Part shown: piece by piece, positions 10,725-23,070 of the stretch
How the letters are laid out: each line of letters opens with the position of its first letter
How positions within the stretch are numbered: the stretch's first letter is position 1
NCBI GenBank assembly: GCA_947179485.1
Contig: OX359248.1
Location: 50,726,386 to 50,790,385 of the forward strand
Direction of reading: 5' to 3'
Source of the DNA: Allacma fusca
Taxonomy: Eukaryota > Arthropoda > Collembola > Symphypleona > Sminthuridae
DNA length: 64,000 nucleotides
Program-made: the position numbers and the translations under genes
Notes under the pieces: model-generated
The model's input: the letters and a program-made list of their open reading frames with translations, nothing else
Database searches by the model: none
What the model was told of the DNA's origin: nothing

Positions 10725-11297
10725 GTTCTAATTCATTCCTAATCAGTTTGCATTCTTGATCAATTTCTTCCTTTTTTGCTGAGAGTTTGTATTAAATAAT
10801 GTAATCGAGTCTGATTCTTGAAATGTACGCAAGGCGTGGTCGTTTGCTTAGCTATTTTTGAATATTAACTGAAGTTTAATTTTGAAAGAAAATATTGCTG
10901 TTCTTGAGGAAAATTTCTTACAGTATTTTACCACGTTTTTGGTAAATGATCGCTGGCATTAAATGATTGAATATGTTCTTCCCAAATGGTTTTATCAGTC
11001 CAAGTCCTGTTACTTTTTTTGGAATAAACCATAAAATCTCGTCTTATCCCTTCCCAACCAAGTCAATGCAGCTCTGTTGTATGGCTGCATTGTGCTGCGC
11101 CGCACTGTGTTCTCGTAAATTCGTACCCCAGAACCAATACCGGGCATTTGTTGGAGGCATAACAGGGAAAACAGGAACATGTATGTATGTGGCAGCACCA
11201 CATATTAGAAACGTTGAAGTTTTCTTACCCGAAGTATTATGGCTACGAATTAAAAGCTTCAGTTTATGACTAGAGAAGGTTTTGGAAAATTCCAATG
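10725..11297. other. Intergenic DNA, nothing recognised
   Basis: Short frames on both strands have no recognisable composition or motif. No repeats noted. Confidence 0.4.
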
Positions 11298-11306
11298 TGT
11301 GAGTAG

Positions 11307-11773
11307 TAGTGATGCCAATGGTCTGGTCTGATCCAGATTTTATGAAACTGGTCTGGTCCAAAGCGCAGACCAGACCATTGGTCTGGTCCAGTTTTTCGGA
11401 CCAGACCAGTGGTCTGATCCAGTCATTCGGACCAGACCAGACCAAAGACCATGGTCCGGACCATGGTCCAGAAAACCATTCAGAGCAATTGAATAATCAC
11501 ATTTTATCCAGTCAAATTTTTTTTTATCCTCAGAAATGACATTTTTAATTTGTTCCACAGGATTTCGTTAACTCATAAATTTTTATTTTGCGTACTTTTG
11601 GGACCATGGTCCTGTGGTCTGGTCTGGTCTGGTCCTGAAGCTGGACCAATTGTATCTGGTCTGGTCCAAGTGTTAGACCAGACCGGACCAGACCATACAA
11701 GTCTAGGACCAGACCGGACCAGACCAATAACGGACCATTATTAATGGTCCGGACCAGACCATTGGCATCCCTA
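11307..11773. mobile_element. hAT-like MITE D with GGTCTGGTCC keyword repeats (467 bp)
   Basis: Terminal inverted repeats of 22 bp with one mismatch: TAGTGATGCCAATGG... at 11307-11328 and its complement ending at 11773. A perfect 8-bp target duplication GTGAGTAG flanks it at 11299-11306 and 11774-11781. Both subterminal zones (11319-11472 and 11604-11762) are built from GGTCTGGTCC, CCAGACCA and GGTCCGGACC words in both orientations, making many small palindromes. The centre is AT-rich. TAG-type ends with GATGCCAA next to an 8-bp duplication match hAT elements. Open frames inside are products of the repeat. Confidence 0.9.
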
Positions 11774-12025
11774 GTGAGTAGGTTAAATATTTCTCTGTTA
11801 TTCCTACGGGGGCAAATAATTCATGTTAACAAAGACGTTCATATAATCCTAGTTTAATAGAGAACACGATAAAAATGTTCAGAATAATCCTGTCAGTAGG
11901 TGCAAATTACAAGTTAAATAATTTAATTTATAACTTTTGCTACAATGTTGCCCTACTCTTTGTAGTCAGCTTCCTCTACGCATAGGTATATGAAAATTCA
12001 TACACCTATTCATAGGTGTTCATGA

Positions 12026-12511
12026 TAGTGGTCGGACCAGTTCAGTTTGGTTCGCAAAATTCAGTTTAGTTCGGTTCACAAAGTAAACTGAATCGAAAAT
12101 CAAAATTTCAGTTCAGTTAGCTATTCTTCGGTTCAGTTCAGTCCAGTTTCCTCTGTGAACTGAACTGAACTGATTCCAAAACAGTTCAACGCACCAGGTT
12201 AAAACTATAACGTAAATAGTTTCCGTTTTGGTAAGTACAATATATATAATATATGTTTGTACATACATATAAGATATGTTCTTATATATGTATAAATATA
12301 TAGCACGGCAAATGCAACCGTCAAAAATGAGAAGTGCGTCATGACAGAAACAGGCTTTATTGTGCATGCATAAAAATCAGTTCAAACAATTCAGTTCAGT
12401 TCAGTTTGACGCTGAAACCGAACCATTCAGTTTGGTTTGTGTATCGAACTGAACCAAAATTTGTATGAACCAAACTGAACTGAACTGAACTGAACTGAAC
12501 TGAAATTTTCA
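12026..12511. mobile_element. hAT-like MITE E with TTCAG/CTGAA keyword repeats (486 bp)
   Basis: A perfect 8-bp duplication GTTCATGA lies at 12018-12025 and 12512-12519. The enclosed DNA begins TAGTGGTCGGACCAG and ends in ATTTTCA, so the extreme ends are not good inverted repeats. Just inside, TTCAGTTCAG words on the left (12039-12190, mixed orientation) mirror GAACTGAACTGAA words on the right (12378-12505). The (TTCAG)n/(CTGAA)n arrays pair with each other. There is no coding capacity. I assign it to the same class as the other elements because of the duplication and keyword architecture, with less certainty about the termini. Confidence 0.72.
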
Positions 12512-12519
12512 GTTCATGA

Positions 12520-13745
12520 ACAATATTTTAAAATGCAAACTACATTTTTAACTCTCAAAAATAAACGCAGGCTTTCAAGAAACCGTGTTAAAAAATATTT
12601 TCCACGTAAGACTTCCAATTTGCAGTCTATGAATAATGATAATAATACTATATAATATTGCAATATTACTTTATTTGTAATTTATTATATTAAGATTTTA
12701 TTCAAATACACATAATTTAATTTAATGTAAATTCTTGACTAGTCTATATGCAGTTACTTGTGGCTGTTACTTCAAAAATACTTAACTCTCACAAGCAGTC
12801 AAATTAATAAAATTCGAGAAACAATTTACAGACTTTGCGGATCTAATTACTCAAAGCGGAATTCAGCTTTGCGTGCTTGAGGTTTAAAACATTTAACCAT
12901 CACTGTCAAAAGAGCACTTTTCGGTGACACTTTAGTGATCGTGTCATGTTATTTTAACTGATTAAATTAGTCCTGCTCGTGCCTTACATGACATGTGTTT
13001 CAAGTAATCATCAATAATCACAGCGCAATACTAATAATTTACAATTAGTAATTGATATGTATCACGAAGGTAATAAATGTCTCAATTGATTTATGTACTT
13101 CAGCACTGCTTTAATATTGTAATATCGTTATCTTCCGTGATTACAAAGTTCGCTAATGCTGTGTCCATATTGCCTTTCTGCATTGTAACATTTTAAAGAT
13201 CTCCCAAGGATCAAAGAGTCGTTTATTGAACGGATTACTGAAACAAAGAACTTGCACCCTTTGAACAGGCTTATGAGGGCTTAAGGTGGATAAATTTTCA
13301 CGTGATCATAATTGAACTACAGATAGCACGGTGGCCAAGAGATTTCAAGTCCACGTCCCAAGTCCAACAGAACTGCTAAAACATACATATGTGGATTTTT
13401 GCTTACTTGAAAAGGCGGCATTTATTTTAAAGTTATCAGGAAATTCTGAGCCGATTTCGCAATGCTTTACACGTTATGCATTTTTCAGAAGTCAGTTTAT
13501 AATCATCAGGACTTTTGTCTACGATGACGGGACAACGGTATTTTGGTTTGCCGAGGCAGTCAGGATTTTATTGAATTGAAGTAGTAAATATTTTTTTTAT
13601 TGGAGCTCCCTATAGTAGTAGAATATAAACACCCTTGTTATGAAATTATCTTAAAGAATGAGAATAACAACTCCAAGAATTGACAAGTTGTACAAATAAG
13701 AGAACCATTCAATGCATATGGAGTTCTCATGTGAACAGATTCCTT
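12520..13745. other. Intergenic DNA, nothing recognised
   Basis: An 82-codon plus-strand frame at 13331-13579 has no recognisable motif and is not supported as a gene. Confidence 0.4.
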
Positions 13746-14087
13746 ATATCGTCGCTGAAGAGGCAAAATGGAATACATGCATTTTGGATTAAAATCAAAA
13801 TGGTCTACATGCAGTTTTACTAAATGCAAAATGGAATAGATGCATCAAGTTTTAAAAGCAAAATGGAATAAGTGCAATTTCGTCTAAAAGCAAAATGGTC
13901 TACATACATTATGAAAGTATACACGCATGTAGACCATTTTGCTTTTAGTGAAAACTGCATGTAGTTCATTTTGCTTTCAGGAAAGCTTGCAACTATTCCG
14001 TTTTGCCTTTAAGGAAAAAGGCATGTAGACCATTTTGCTTCTATTCGAAATTGCACTTAGTCCATTTTGCCTCTTCAGCGACGATAT
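13746..14087. mobile_element. Inverted 5+5 array of about 33-bp units with 27-bp perfect terminal repeats
   Basis: The perfect 27-bp inverted termini are at 13746-13772 and 14061-14087 (ATATCGTCGCTGAAGAGG...). Between them, five units containing CAAAATGG followed by a TNTACATGCA-like word run forward (starting near 13763, 13796, 13824, 13857 and 13889). Five units with CCATTTTG run in reverse (near 13926, 13961, 13994, 14028 and 14061; one reads CCGTTTTG and one TCATTTTG). The element is therefore one long imperfect hairpin of about 340 bp. The target duplication cannot be fixed because ATAT is itself palindromic; TA or ATAT are both possible. It is a foldback/MITE-type element of unknown superfamily. 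Confidence 0.82.
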
Positions 14088-15932
14088 CTTTATGTTAAGT
14101 CCAATGTAACCTTATTTATTTTCATGAATGGCATCAATGCCATGCTTGTTCAGAGTGCACCATTACTATTAGGAAAATCCAATAGTAAATCCCAATGCAA
14201 GTGATGCAAATTTTATGTTATCTGCTTGAATGGGATTAAACAATCGCGGGACCCTTTCTCTGAGAGACTGAAAGCCACTTAAACTCTCATACCTATCCAT
14301 TATCTTTGATTAAAACTTTTAATTCTAATTTATGAATTCCTGAATTGAGACAAGCCAGGCCACATTGTTCAAATGAGTTATTAAGCACTCACAATCCAGC
14401 ACAATTTCGGGCTCATGAGTTCGTACATCCTCCGTGTTTACTTCGAATACATGAGCATTTCCAGAGAAGATTGAAATCCTGTTGCTAAAATTGTCAGCCA
14501 CTATTTACACTGAGATTTGCCCAAGTTTGCACATACTTCACTGCCCCAGTGTATTATTGCTGATAAAATTAAGCTAATGGATTCGATTAAACAATCAGAA
14601 GCAAAGTACATGTATAATACGTTAAGATAATAGTTATTAAATTATGTGACATACATATTTATCTTTGACAGGACATAGTCACTTCAATGGGTTTTTCCAT
14701 GACGGGTTATAATACAGTAGGAATGGCTTGCTTGATTTTGCACGGATTTAAACTACGAGCAGAACCTACATGGAACAAAATCCTCCAAGATAGGTCCAGG
14801 ATACACAAAATAATTTGGTGTGACGTGTGACCCAAAAAAATGCAGATACGACCACGCGAGGATGTTTTGAAAGTTACTCACGACTGACCAAGGTCAACTG
14901 TCTTGAAAATCCTATTCGAAAGCTCCAAATGGATAAATGACATCTAAACTTTTAGTTAGTGACGATGTTCAAAATTAAAAATAGCTAAAAACAGGTTCCC
15001 TTTTGACAAGACTTGCGTCCATTCCATTAATTGTGTGTTTGCCAATTGTTGTGTGAATAATTTACCTCATTAGTTTTATCCTGTTTTTGCCAGAAAATTG
15101 TAGGGAACTAAATGACAGTAGTAACCAGAAAGATCCTGTAAAAATCCATACAAAGATGTTTGGGCATTCACAACCCTTGGCAGTACAAAACTAATTTCTA
15201 GTTTACTGACCGACACCTGATAATTTCAACTGTCACGTACTTACTTTGTTACTTCACCCCATTGAAAATGACATATCTGTTGATTTAATTAATGTATGAC
15301 GGAAATTACAACACATTTTTCTCTTGATGGAGTGAAAATGCGCGTATTTAAACATCATCATCCTTGAATTACAACTCAACAACATGTAAAATATGGAGTG
15401 GAGTCCTCTCCATTTACTTATTTTGATGTTTTGATGTTTTCAGTATCTGGGATTTCATTGGCTACTGGAAAATAGCATTACAGTGGAAACACTACTGATT
15501 ATCCCCATAAGGATTTCTATATGTCCAAATCCGAATTGCAGAGGTAACAGAAAGACCTACGAATATATTTTTCGCAACTGGCTATGAGTTGGAATGTCCA
15601 CTGATAAAGGAGATTAGGAGGGGGATGATAAAATAGCACAATTATGTACATATAAAAGTGAATTAAACGCCATTCACCTCTCACAGTCTCTCCTCAGCCC
15701 AGTTTAGCCAAATTAGTCTGTTTACAGTGTATTCATCAGAGTTTAGATGATTGCACTTGCGGATTTGTCCAAATGTTTCTACATTAAGTGCGTCGTCAAG
15801 AAGTTTCCTAAATATTTGAGTAATCTTGTGTCTACTTTTTAGTTTCGGCTCAAATTACGTAAAATTCCCCATTTGAAAATACGGGATTTGAATTGAATTT
15901 ATATTTTATCCTGGGAAATATCTGGGGAGGAA
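14088..15932. other. Intergenic DNA upstream of the SLC12 gene
   Basis: The promoter and 5' untranslated region of the cotransporter gene are expected here. CACAGTCTCTCCTCAGCCCAG around 15682-15705 contains TCAG-type initiator words, but no TATA box is convincing. No other gene is supported. Confidence 0.4.
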
Positions 15933-18900
15933 ATGAATGTTCCTAAGGAAGAATCTGGCCCTCGGGACAGTCCTACTGACATGGAACAAGGTCAGGGCCG
16001 ATTTCACGTGGACGTCGTAATAGATCCCGCTTCCTCGGACTCAGAAGAATATGAAGAAGATGATGAGGAAGACTACAACCATAATCAACATACATACATC
16101 CCCCAATATGACAAGACTTTAGGCCAATTGACCCGAGAGGCTCTCCCATCTGAAAAACAATATGAAGATGACTCTATCAACCGGATATCTCGTCCTGGAG
16201 TGGATACTCTTCACTACAGTCAAAATTATTCTAAAGAGGTTTGCTTCCTGACTTTGATTGATTACTATAAGTATTGCACGTGGTTGCGTATCGATCAGCT
16301 TTATTTTTGTAGCGACTATGTATTAGAATAGAAAGGTTTTAACTACGCAGCTAGTTTTTCGTTCCTTGAATGGTGCATTACAAGATTTTAAAACTTTAAA
16401 TGCCGAAACAATTGAGGAACAAGATGCAACAATGAGTAGAGATATTATTTGAGACATTATATACTAGATATATTTATATTTCATTATATAATTGCAGTGG
16501 TAGATACAAGCAATATTTATTTTAACATTACTGTGTAAAGAAATAAACCACCGGTAATAGTAATAATAAAATTGTATTTGTTACTGAAATTTTTGGCAAA
16601 CTACAGAGTAGTAAACATTGACCGTTCTCAATGTTTAAATGATTAGCTTTCATGATCGTAATCCTGACAGTTTTGAAACTTTCATTGAAATAACATTCCC
16701 TTCAACAGTAAAATATTGTTTCAGTTCAAAGTAGCAATAGCGAGAGGATACTTTTTCCTGATGTTGCGAAAATACTTAAAGCACCTAAGATCTAAGATTT
16801 CAGCCGTCGTGAATTATGCTACGATTATGTACGACAATACAATTATTGTACTAAAGGCAATATCCGGTTGAGTTTATTAAATCACACAGTTCCTAGAAAC
16901 ACGAGGCAGGAGCTACATGTTTTTGCAAAGTGCCTGTGCCAGATAATACATTGTTTTCTGATAACAATATACCTTTCAATACACAGACCGCTTATCGGAT
17001 AATAGCTCACCAATTGGTCCTTCAACTCTCGTATTGATTTTAAATAGTCAAATTAACTGAGATTGTGTCTCTATAATGGGGTAGGTTTATCTTAATTTAA
17101 ATATGTATATTTGCAGCCTAAAAACGTGACGGCTGCTGCCGATGGACCTGTGCTGAAAGGGAAAGTCATTAAATTCACATGGCTCGAAGGCGTTTTGGTA
17201 TGACCTGAATTAAGAAAAAAAATTCTAATTAATACTGCAATTACATCAATTTGAAATGGTATTGCTGTCACCAAGAGGAAACTCCATAACTATTATATTA
17301 ACCGTAAAAATTGTAGATGCGATGTCTCCTCAATATTTGGGGAGTGATGCTCTTCCTTCGATTGTCCTGGGTCGTGGGGCAAGCTGGAGTTTGTAAGTTG
17401 ACTTGCGTCACTAGTAAAATACGAGTTTGTACAGATACATATGTACCTATACATAATTTTGGACTTGAATATACTTAAATTTTGCACGTCAGCAAATACG
17501 GAAAGGATAAATGGACTAAACATTGATTTAGGATTTTCCAATCCTTATCAGTCTAGCCAGACCTGTAATTAACCTTGTTTTTGTTATTATGCAAGGGCAA
17601 GGATTGTGCCTCATCAGCTTGGCGAATTTAGTAACTTACATTACGGCCATCTCAATGTCTGCTGTGGCAACCAATGGACAGATCAAAGGAGGTATGATAA
17701 TGATCATGTACAAAATCTCTTCCAGTCTCCAGTAGTATTGAAGAGGGATTTAGGAAGATTTACAATTTAAATGATTTATAGGTGGAATTTACTACATGAT
17801 TTCTCGTTCACTTGGACCCGAGTTCGGAGCCGCCATTGGTCTTATGTTTACAGTGGCAAACTCTGTTGCTGTGGCATTGCACATTATCGGTTTTGGAGAA
17901 TCCTTCATTGATCTTCTGAAATCCAATGGAATTGAAAAAGTTGTAGATGGAGCTGTGAATGACATTCGTATTTATGGGGTTGCTGTTCTTGTCCTGATTT
18001 TAATTCTCGCGTTTATTGGCATGGACTGGGTCACTAGGGTGCGCTGTTGCAACTTAAAATTATATTGCATTTTGATATCCAATACAATTCCAACCACTTG
18101 GTTTTAATAAGTTTGAATGACATGATTTATTTACAGGCACAAATGCTGTTCTTAGTAATTTTGATTGCTGCTCAAGTGGACTATATAGTTGGAACAGTCC
18201 TGGGTCCCGTCGACGATCTAGAGAAATCTCAAGGATTTACAGGATACAATGGTAACCACTCTTTAAATTGTATATTTCCGGTGAGCCTGTCGTTTATTGA
18301 CCAGAGGAATGTCTGGACGTACATTTTTGTTTGTATTTACATTGCTTAAAAATTCAAAGATGTGTATATGGTGACATGAAGAACTCAATTTTCTCTTTAC
18401 AGTCGATACATGGAATGAGAATTTCAATTCGGATTATCGTCTAACAGATGGGAAACAACAGAGTTTCTTCACAGTTTTTAGCATTTACTTCCCCTCTGTG
18501 ACAGGGATCGTTGCTGGTGCTAACTTATCCGGAGATTTGAAGGATCCAGCGTCCGCAATTCCTAAAGGAACTCTCTTAGCCATTACTATAACTTATGTCA
18601 GTTACTTCATATATGTTCTCACACTGGGGGCTACAGTTGTCCGTGAGGCCACTGGTATTTACCCAAATGTGACTGATCCTGACGAAGCCTTTGAAATTTA
18701 CACGAATTGTGGTAACGGCACTGATTATATTTGTGATTACGGTCTTCTCAACGATCGGCAGGTAATAAAAATTCTCTTTTGATAATCACTGAAATGCATG
18801 TATCTTGCTGGGGACACACACTGTACCTAGCTTGCATGCATTTATCATCAAAAAAATGATTTTAATTATTTCTGCGTAGGTCATGGCGTTATCTTCATCT

Positions 18901-21764
18901 TGGGGTCCACTAATTTATATGGGTAATTTTTGCATATCACCAGCTAACGGAATTATATGAATGCACTTGTAATTGTCTGGTTTTATAATTTATGCAATTA
19001 TTTTAGGCTGCTTTGCTGCCACACTCTCATCCGCCATCGCCAGTCTTGTAGGAGCTCCTCGTGTTTTGCAGGTTAAAAGATCTGATTACAAATTTAGTTT
19101 GAAAAGTTGAACAATATTCCCTGACAATGAGCAAACTACTAAAATGCTTTTGTTTACCCATGTAGGCTCTCGCAAAGGACAAGTTGTACCCTCTCATTCA
19201 TTTCTTTTCGGTGGGCTACGGAGCGAATAATGATCCCGTTCGCGGTTACATTCTCGTATTTATCATCGCTCTTGGCTGTATTATTATTGGTACTTGAAGC
19301 ATAAAATTTGATGCTTGTGCTTAAAATACGACACAATAGGGCGATATGGAAGCGAGTGTATTCTTTTCATCTAAAATAATATTTTCTTCCCAGGTGAGCT
19401 CAATGCCGTTGCCCCTCTAATGTCAAACTTTTTTGTGGCGGCCTACTGCCTCATCAATTTCTCTGTGTTCCACGCGTCCATCACCAAGTCCCCAGGTTGG
19501 CGTCCGTCTTTCAAATATTATAACGCTTGGGTGAGCCTCGTCGGCAGCGTCCTCTGTGTCGCTGTAATGTTCCTTATGAACTGGATCACTGCATGTATCA
19601 CCGTTGGGGTTTCTGTGACATTGTACTTGTACGTCTCATATCGTGCTCCGGATGTTAACTGGGGCTCGTCCACTCAAGCTCAGTCCTTCAATACGGCTAT
19701 TAGCTCTGTCCAAAACTTGAATAATGTGGAAGAGCATGTTAAGAATTACCGGCCACATGTCCTTATCTTATCCGGACCGCCCAGCTCCAGGCCAGCACTT
19801 ATTGATTTCACTCATTTGCTCGTGAAAAACCTTTCCCTTTTGATCTGCGGTCATGTTGTAAAGGTACCACTGCCTTTTTAATCCTGTCGTGTAACTTCCG
19901 ATTGCGCAAAAATTCATCAAGTTACTAATTATTACTGAAAAAATTCCTTCTTGAAGCACAACCTGAACCAAAAAGCCCGTAATCAATTGTCGCAACAAGC
20001 TTACCAGTGGCTTGCCAAACACAAGAGGAAGGGATTCTACTCGTTAATTGAAGATGACAAGCATGATAGGGCTGTACGGTCTATTATGCAGCTCTCGGGT
20101 CTGGGTAAATTGAAACCCAACATGGTCATGATGGGGTACAAAAATGACTGGCTCACGTCAAGTCGACAGAGCGTCAAGGAGTATGTCAACATTATACAGT
20201 AAGTCCCTCTGGAGGAATTAATTGTAATATATAAAATGTAACTCAAATGTGTCATTCTCATTGTCATTCTGATTATCCTATATAGCGAGGCTCTTAATAT
20301 GCATTTGGCAGTGAGCATCCTCCGTGTTCCTGGAGGTCTGGACTACAGTAATGTACTCCAAGAGGACGGACACTTGACTATGAAGGAAATACTTGAATTA
20401 ACTAAGCCGTCCAAATCCTCTCCTAGGATTCGTTTGGAGAGTACCATGTCTCAAGGTAAATTAATCATACATAATGATATTTAAATGTAATTACTATGAT
20501 ATCATAGTTAAAATTGTTCGTGCAATTCCCTGCACAAAGTACTCCCACTAATGTAAAAGAGAATCCCTTGTCCTACCAATTTCTCAAATAGAGGCAAAAT
20601 TTTTTTGAAACATTCTGGTTTAGCCCCATGTTTATTTTTGTTCTCATATGCAGAATCAGGCATTCTTAAGAGAGAGGTTTATCTTCTTTTTATGTGTGCT
20701 TTGATACTTTTGTGTGCCCCTCACTCTTGTACATAATTACAAACATACAATGTTCCTCAATAATAAATTCAATTTGCACAGACGGGGAATTTGTTAGCAG
20801 TGATGAAGAATCAGCGCCCCCATCATCACCCTTACCACCTGCAGTTGAAGCTGAGCAAGCTGAAGATTTCCAGAAGAAGCGAAATCGGAAGAAATCTGTA
20901 TCAGCTATGTTCGCTGCTAAGGATGGTGCCCAAATTCCTAGAAATATTCTTGCAAGTGTAACTCAATTTAAGAGAAAGCAGAAGAAAGGTATGATTGACG
21001 TATGGTGGCTGTATGATGACGGTGGTCTCACAATCTTAATACCTTACATTCTGTCTACCCGAACGCAATTTGCGGACTGCAAGTTGAGGATCTTCACTCT
21101 CACCAGTCGAGCTGATCAATTAGGGCAGGCTCAGAGGAAGTATGTATATTAGTTTCCAAACGGTCATTTAATATTTAAAGAAACATCCAAGGGAAAAAAA
21201 AGTCAAATTCGGTAGATTAAACGTAATATTATATTTTCAACAGTATGGCCGCACTTTTGGCAAAGTTCCGAATTGACTATGCGGATGTAATTGTCATATC
21301 AGATGTGACCACGAAAGCTAAAGAAGCTACTAAACAAGAATTTGAAAATGTGATTGCAACATTTAAAGATGACGAAGTAGATGATGGATCTGCCATTCGA
21401 TCCTCGGAACTTGTAGTACTCAGGGAGAAAACTAACCGTCATTTGCGATTACGCGAATTGCTCCTTGAACATTCTAAGGACTCTACATTTGTTGTCATGT
21501 GAGAATATTTGAATTATAAATTTAATTCAAGGGATGCAAACTTTATCAGAAAGACCTATACAGGTGTTTTCTATTACATTAGATCATAATAATTAATATA
21601 TCTGTTTCATAATTGTGAACATTTACAGGACACTGCCAATTCCCCGGAGAGGAACTGTTTCCGCGCCGTTGTACATGGCATGGCTGGAAATGATCACAAA
21701 AGATATGCCACCTTTCTTGCTGGTTCGAGGCAACCAAACCTCAGTACTCACTTTCTATTCATAG
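15933..21764 (+). CDS. Na-(K)-Cl cotransporter, SLC12 (NKCC/NCC) family, 16 exons, 1050 aa
   Basis: Electroneutral plasma-membrane cotransporter importing Na+ and Cl- (with or without K+). Exons: 15933-16238, 17117-17197, 17317-17392, 17596-17691, 17782-18038, 18137-18251, 18403-18761, 18880-18922, 19007-19071, 19166-19289, 19394-19863, 19957-20198, 20286-20455, 20782-21139, 21244-21498, 21629-21764. Every junction is GT-AG, phases agree and the total is 3153 nt. The N-terminus has the SPAK/OSR1 docking motif RFHV (residues 23-26) and a phosphoregulatory segment [13 protein letters not shown], with T62 and T67 in the places of the NKCC activating threonines. Family signatures in the membrane core: [47 protein letters not shown] and [11 protein letters not shown]. 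The C-terminal domain has [18 protein letters not shown] and the end [19 protein letters not shown]-like is favoured, but K+ dependence cannot be told by eye. All family blocks are present, so it looks functional. It is convergent with the gene at 23.1-32.9 kb. Confidence 0.95.
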
Positions 21765-22048
21765 ATTCCATATTTTTTGTTGCTTTCAAATTAGGAGTGT
21801 TTAAGTTCATAGGTCTAATTTTTGTAGAATGACTTCACTTTTTACAGTATACTGGGGATTTATGTATTACATTTAATGCATTGTTGACACATAATTATAT
21901 GTATCTACATTACATAGTACGTTTGTAGTGTGTTCTTAAGTACAAGTAGTTTTAAGAAGCTTTTCCAGATTAGGATCGTCATGAGAAAATATACAGATTA
22001 AATTATATAAGTTGGAACTTATGTTAATCAACCTTCATCTGCTGATTA

Positions 22049-22054
22049 AATAAA
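22049..22054 (+). other. AATAAA polyadenylation signal, SLC12 gene
   Basis: Canonical hexamer about 285 bp after the SLC12 stop codon, on the coding strand and in AT-rich DNA. Confidence 0.55.
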
Positions 22055-23070
22055 ACGCATTTTCATATATGCACTCGGTCATTTATTTATTTCGTCTTAA
22101 TAACGTGTTATTGCGAAATTGCAACGATTAAAATAATACATTTTAGTATTGCAATTTATTAATATTGTATTATCTCTTACTGTAAACTTTATGAATGAGC
22201 TTGAATTTACTCTGACGTACCTGCCTACTGAAGAAATCAAATAACAAATACTGTATTACAACAACTTATAAATATGTTAGGATTTCCCTACAAAAATTTC
22301 ACACGTCCTTCAAGAAATCACACTGCATGATTATATTAGTAACCATTCCGTGTGGTTTAACATTAATAATGGCATTATCGTCGAATATGTAAAGATAATA
22401 ATTATTACAATGTACAAATGTTAATGTAGAAGATATTTGGTACATGCCTGGCACGCGTGAAAAAATAGATACTCTAGCCTCTAAACTGGACGACGAATCA
22501 AGTGTAAACCAGTTAAAGAACTTTTAGACCTTTATATGACCTACATACGTGCATGGGAACTATAAGGGATAATTCTTGGGAACCGGGAGAGAACCATTGG
22601 GAAGGAAGGGGGTCTAAACGAGAATCGCCCGAAGACAATATTTCATACCACATATTGGAGGAGAGGCAAAGAATTTAATAACTGAACTCTTGTTTAAGTA
22701 GGTACAGCATCAATCTTAAAAAAAATAAAGTAAAATCTAAGAGCCCTACTATTTTTCCTGCAAGATATAATCTCTTTGGGTATTGAACTGAGATTTCATT
22801 GATATTTACAAGCGGTTATTCGTGATAATATTTTGTCAGTTCGGACAAATCGGATCTCGTGGGTTAAGTCTACCTTCCCAGTCTAAGGAATGCATAATTG
22901 GTCCCGAGGAGATTCTCCTGTGGCTCTTTCCAGGGAACTATAAATATGGCAATATTATATTTGGGTTCCGTGGGTAGGGGAATTTTAGAGGGTTGTTCTA
23001 ACATTGCTGTCATTAGCTTCAACTCCATTACTTTCTCTGATTTATTGGGATTTCCATCCCGTTTTTTGAG
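22055..23070. other. Convergent intergenic interval
   Basis: This lies between two genes that end towards each other and should hold both 3' ends. TTTATT at 23041-23046 reads AATAAA on the minus strand, 25 bp past the stop of the large disordered-protein gene, and is one candidate signal. Nothing else is recognised. Confidence 0.4.

Noticed and set aside
11340-11727. Several open frames rich in Trp-Ser-Gly-Pro-Asp inside MITE D
   Set aside because: They are translations of the GGTCTGGTCC repeat in different frames and strands, not proteins.
12113-12367. 84-codon minus-strand frame within MITE E
   Set aside because: It lies wholly inside the transposon and runs into keyword repeats.
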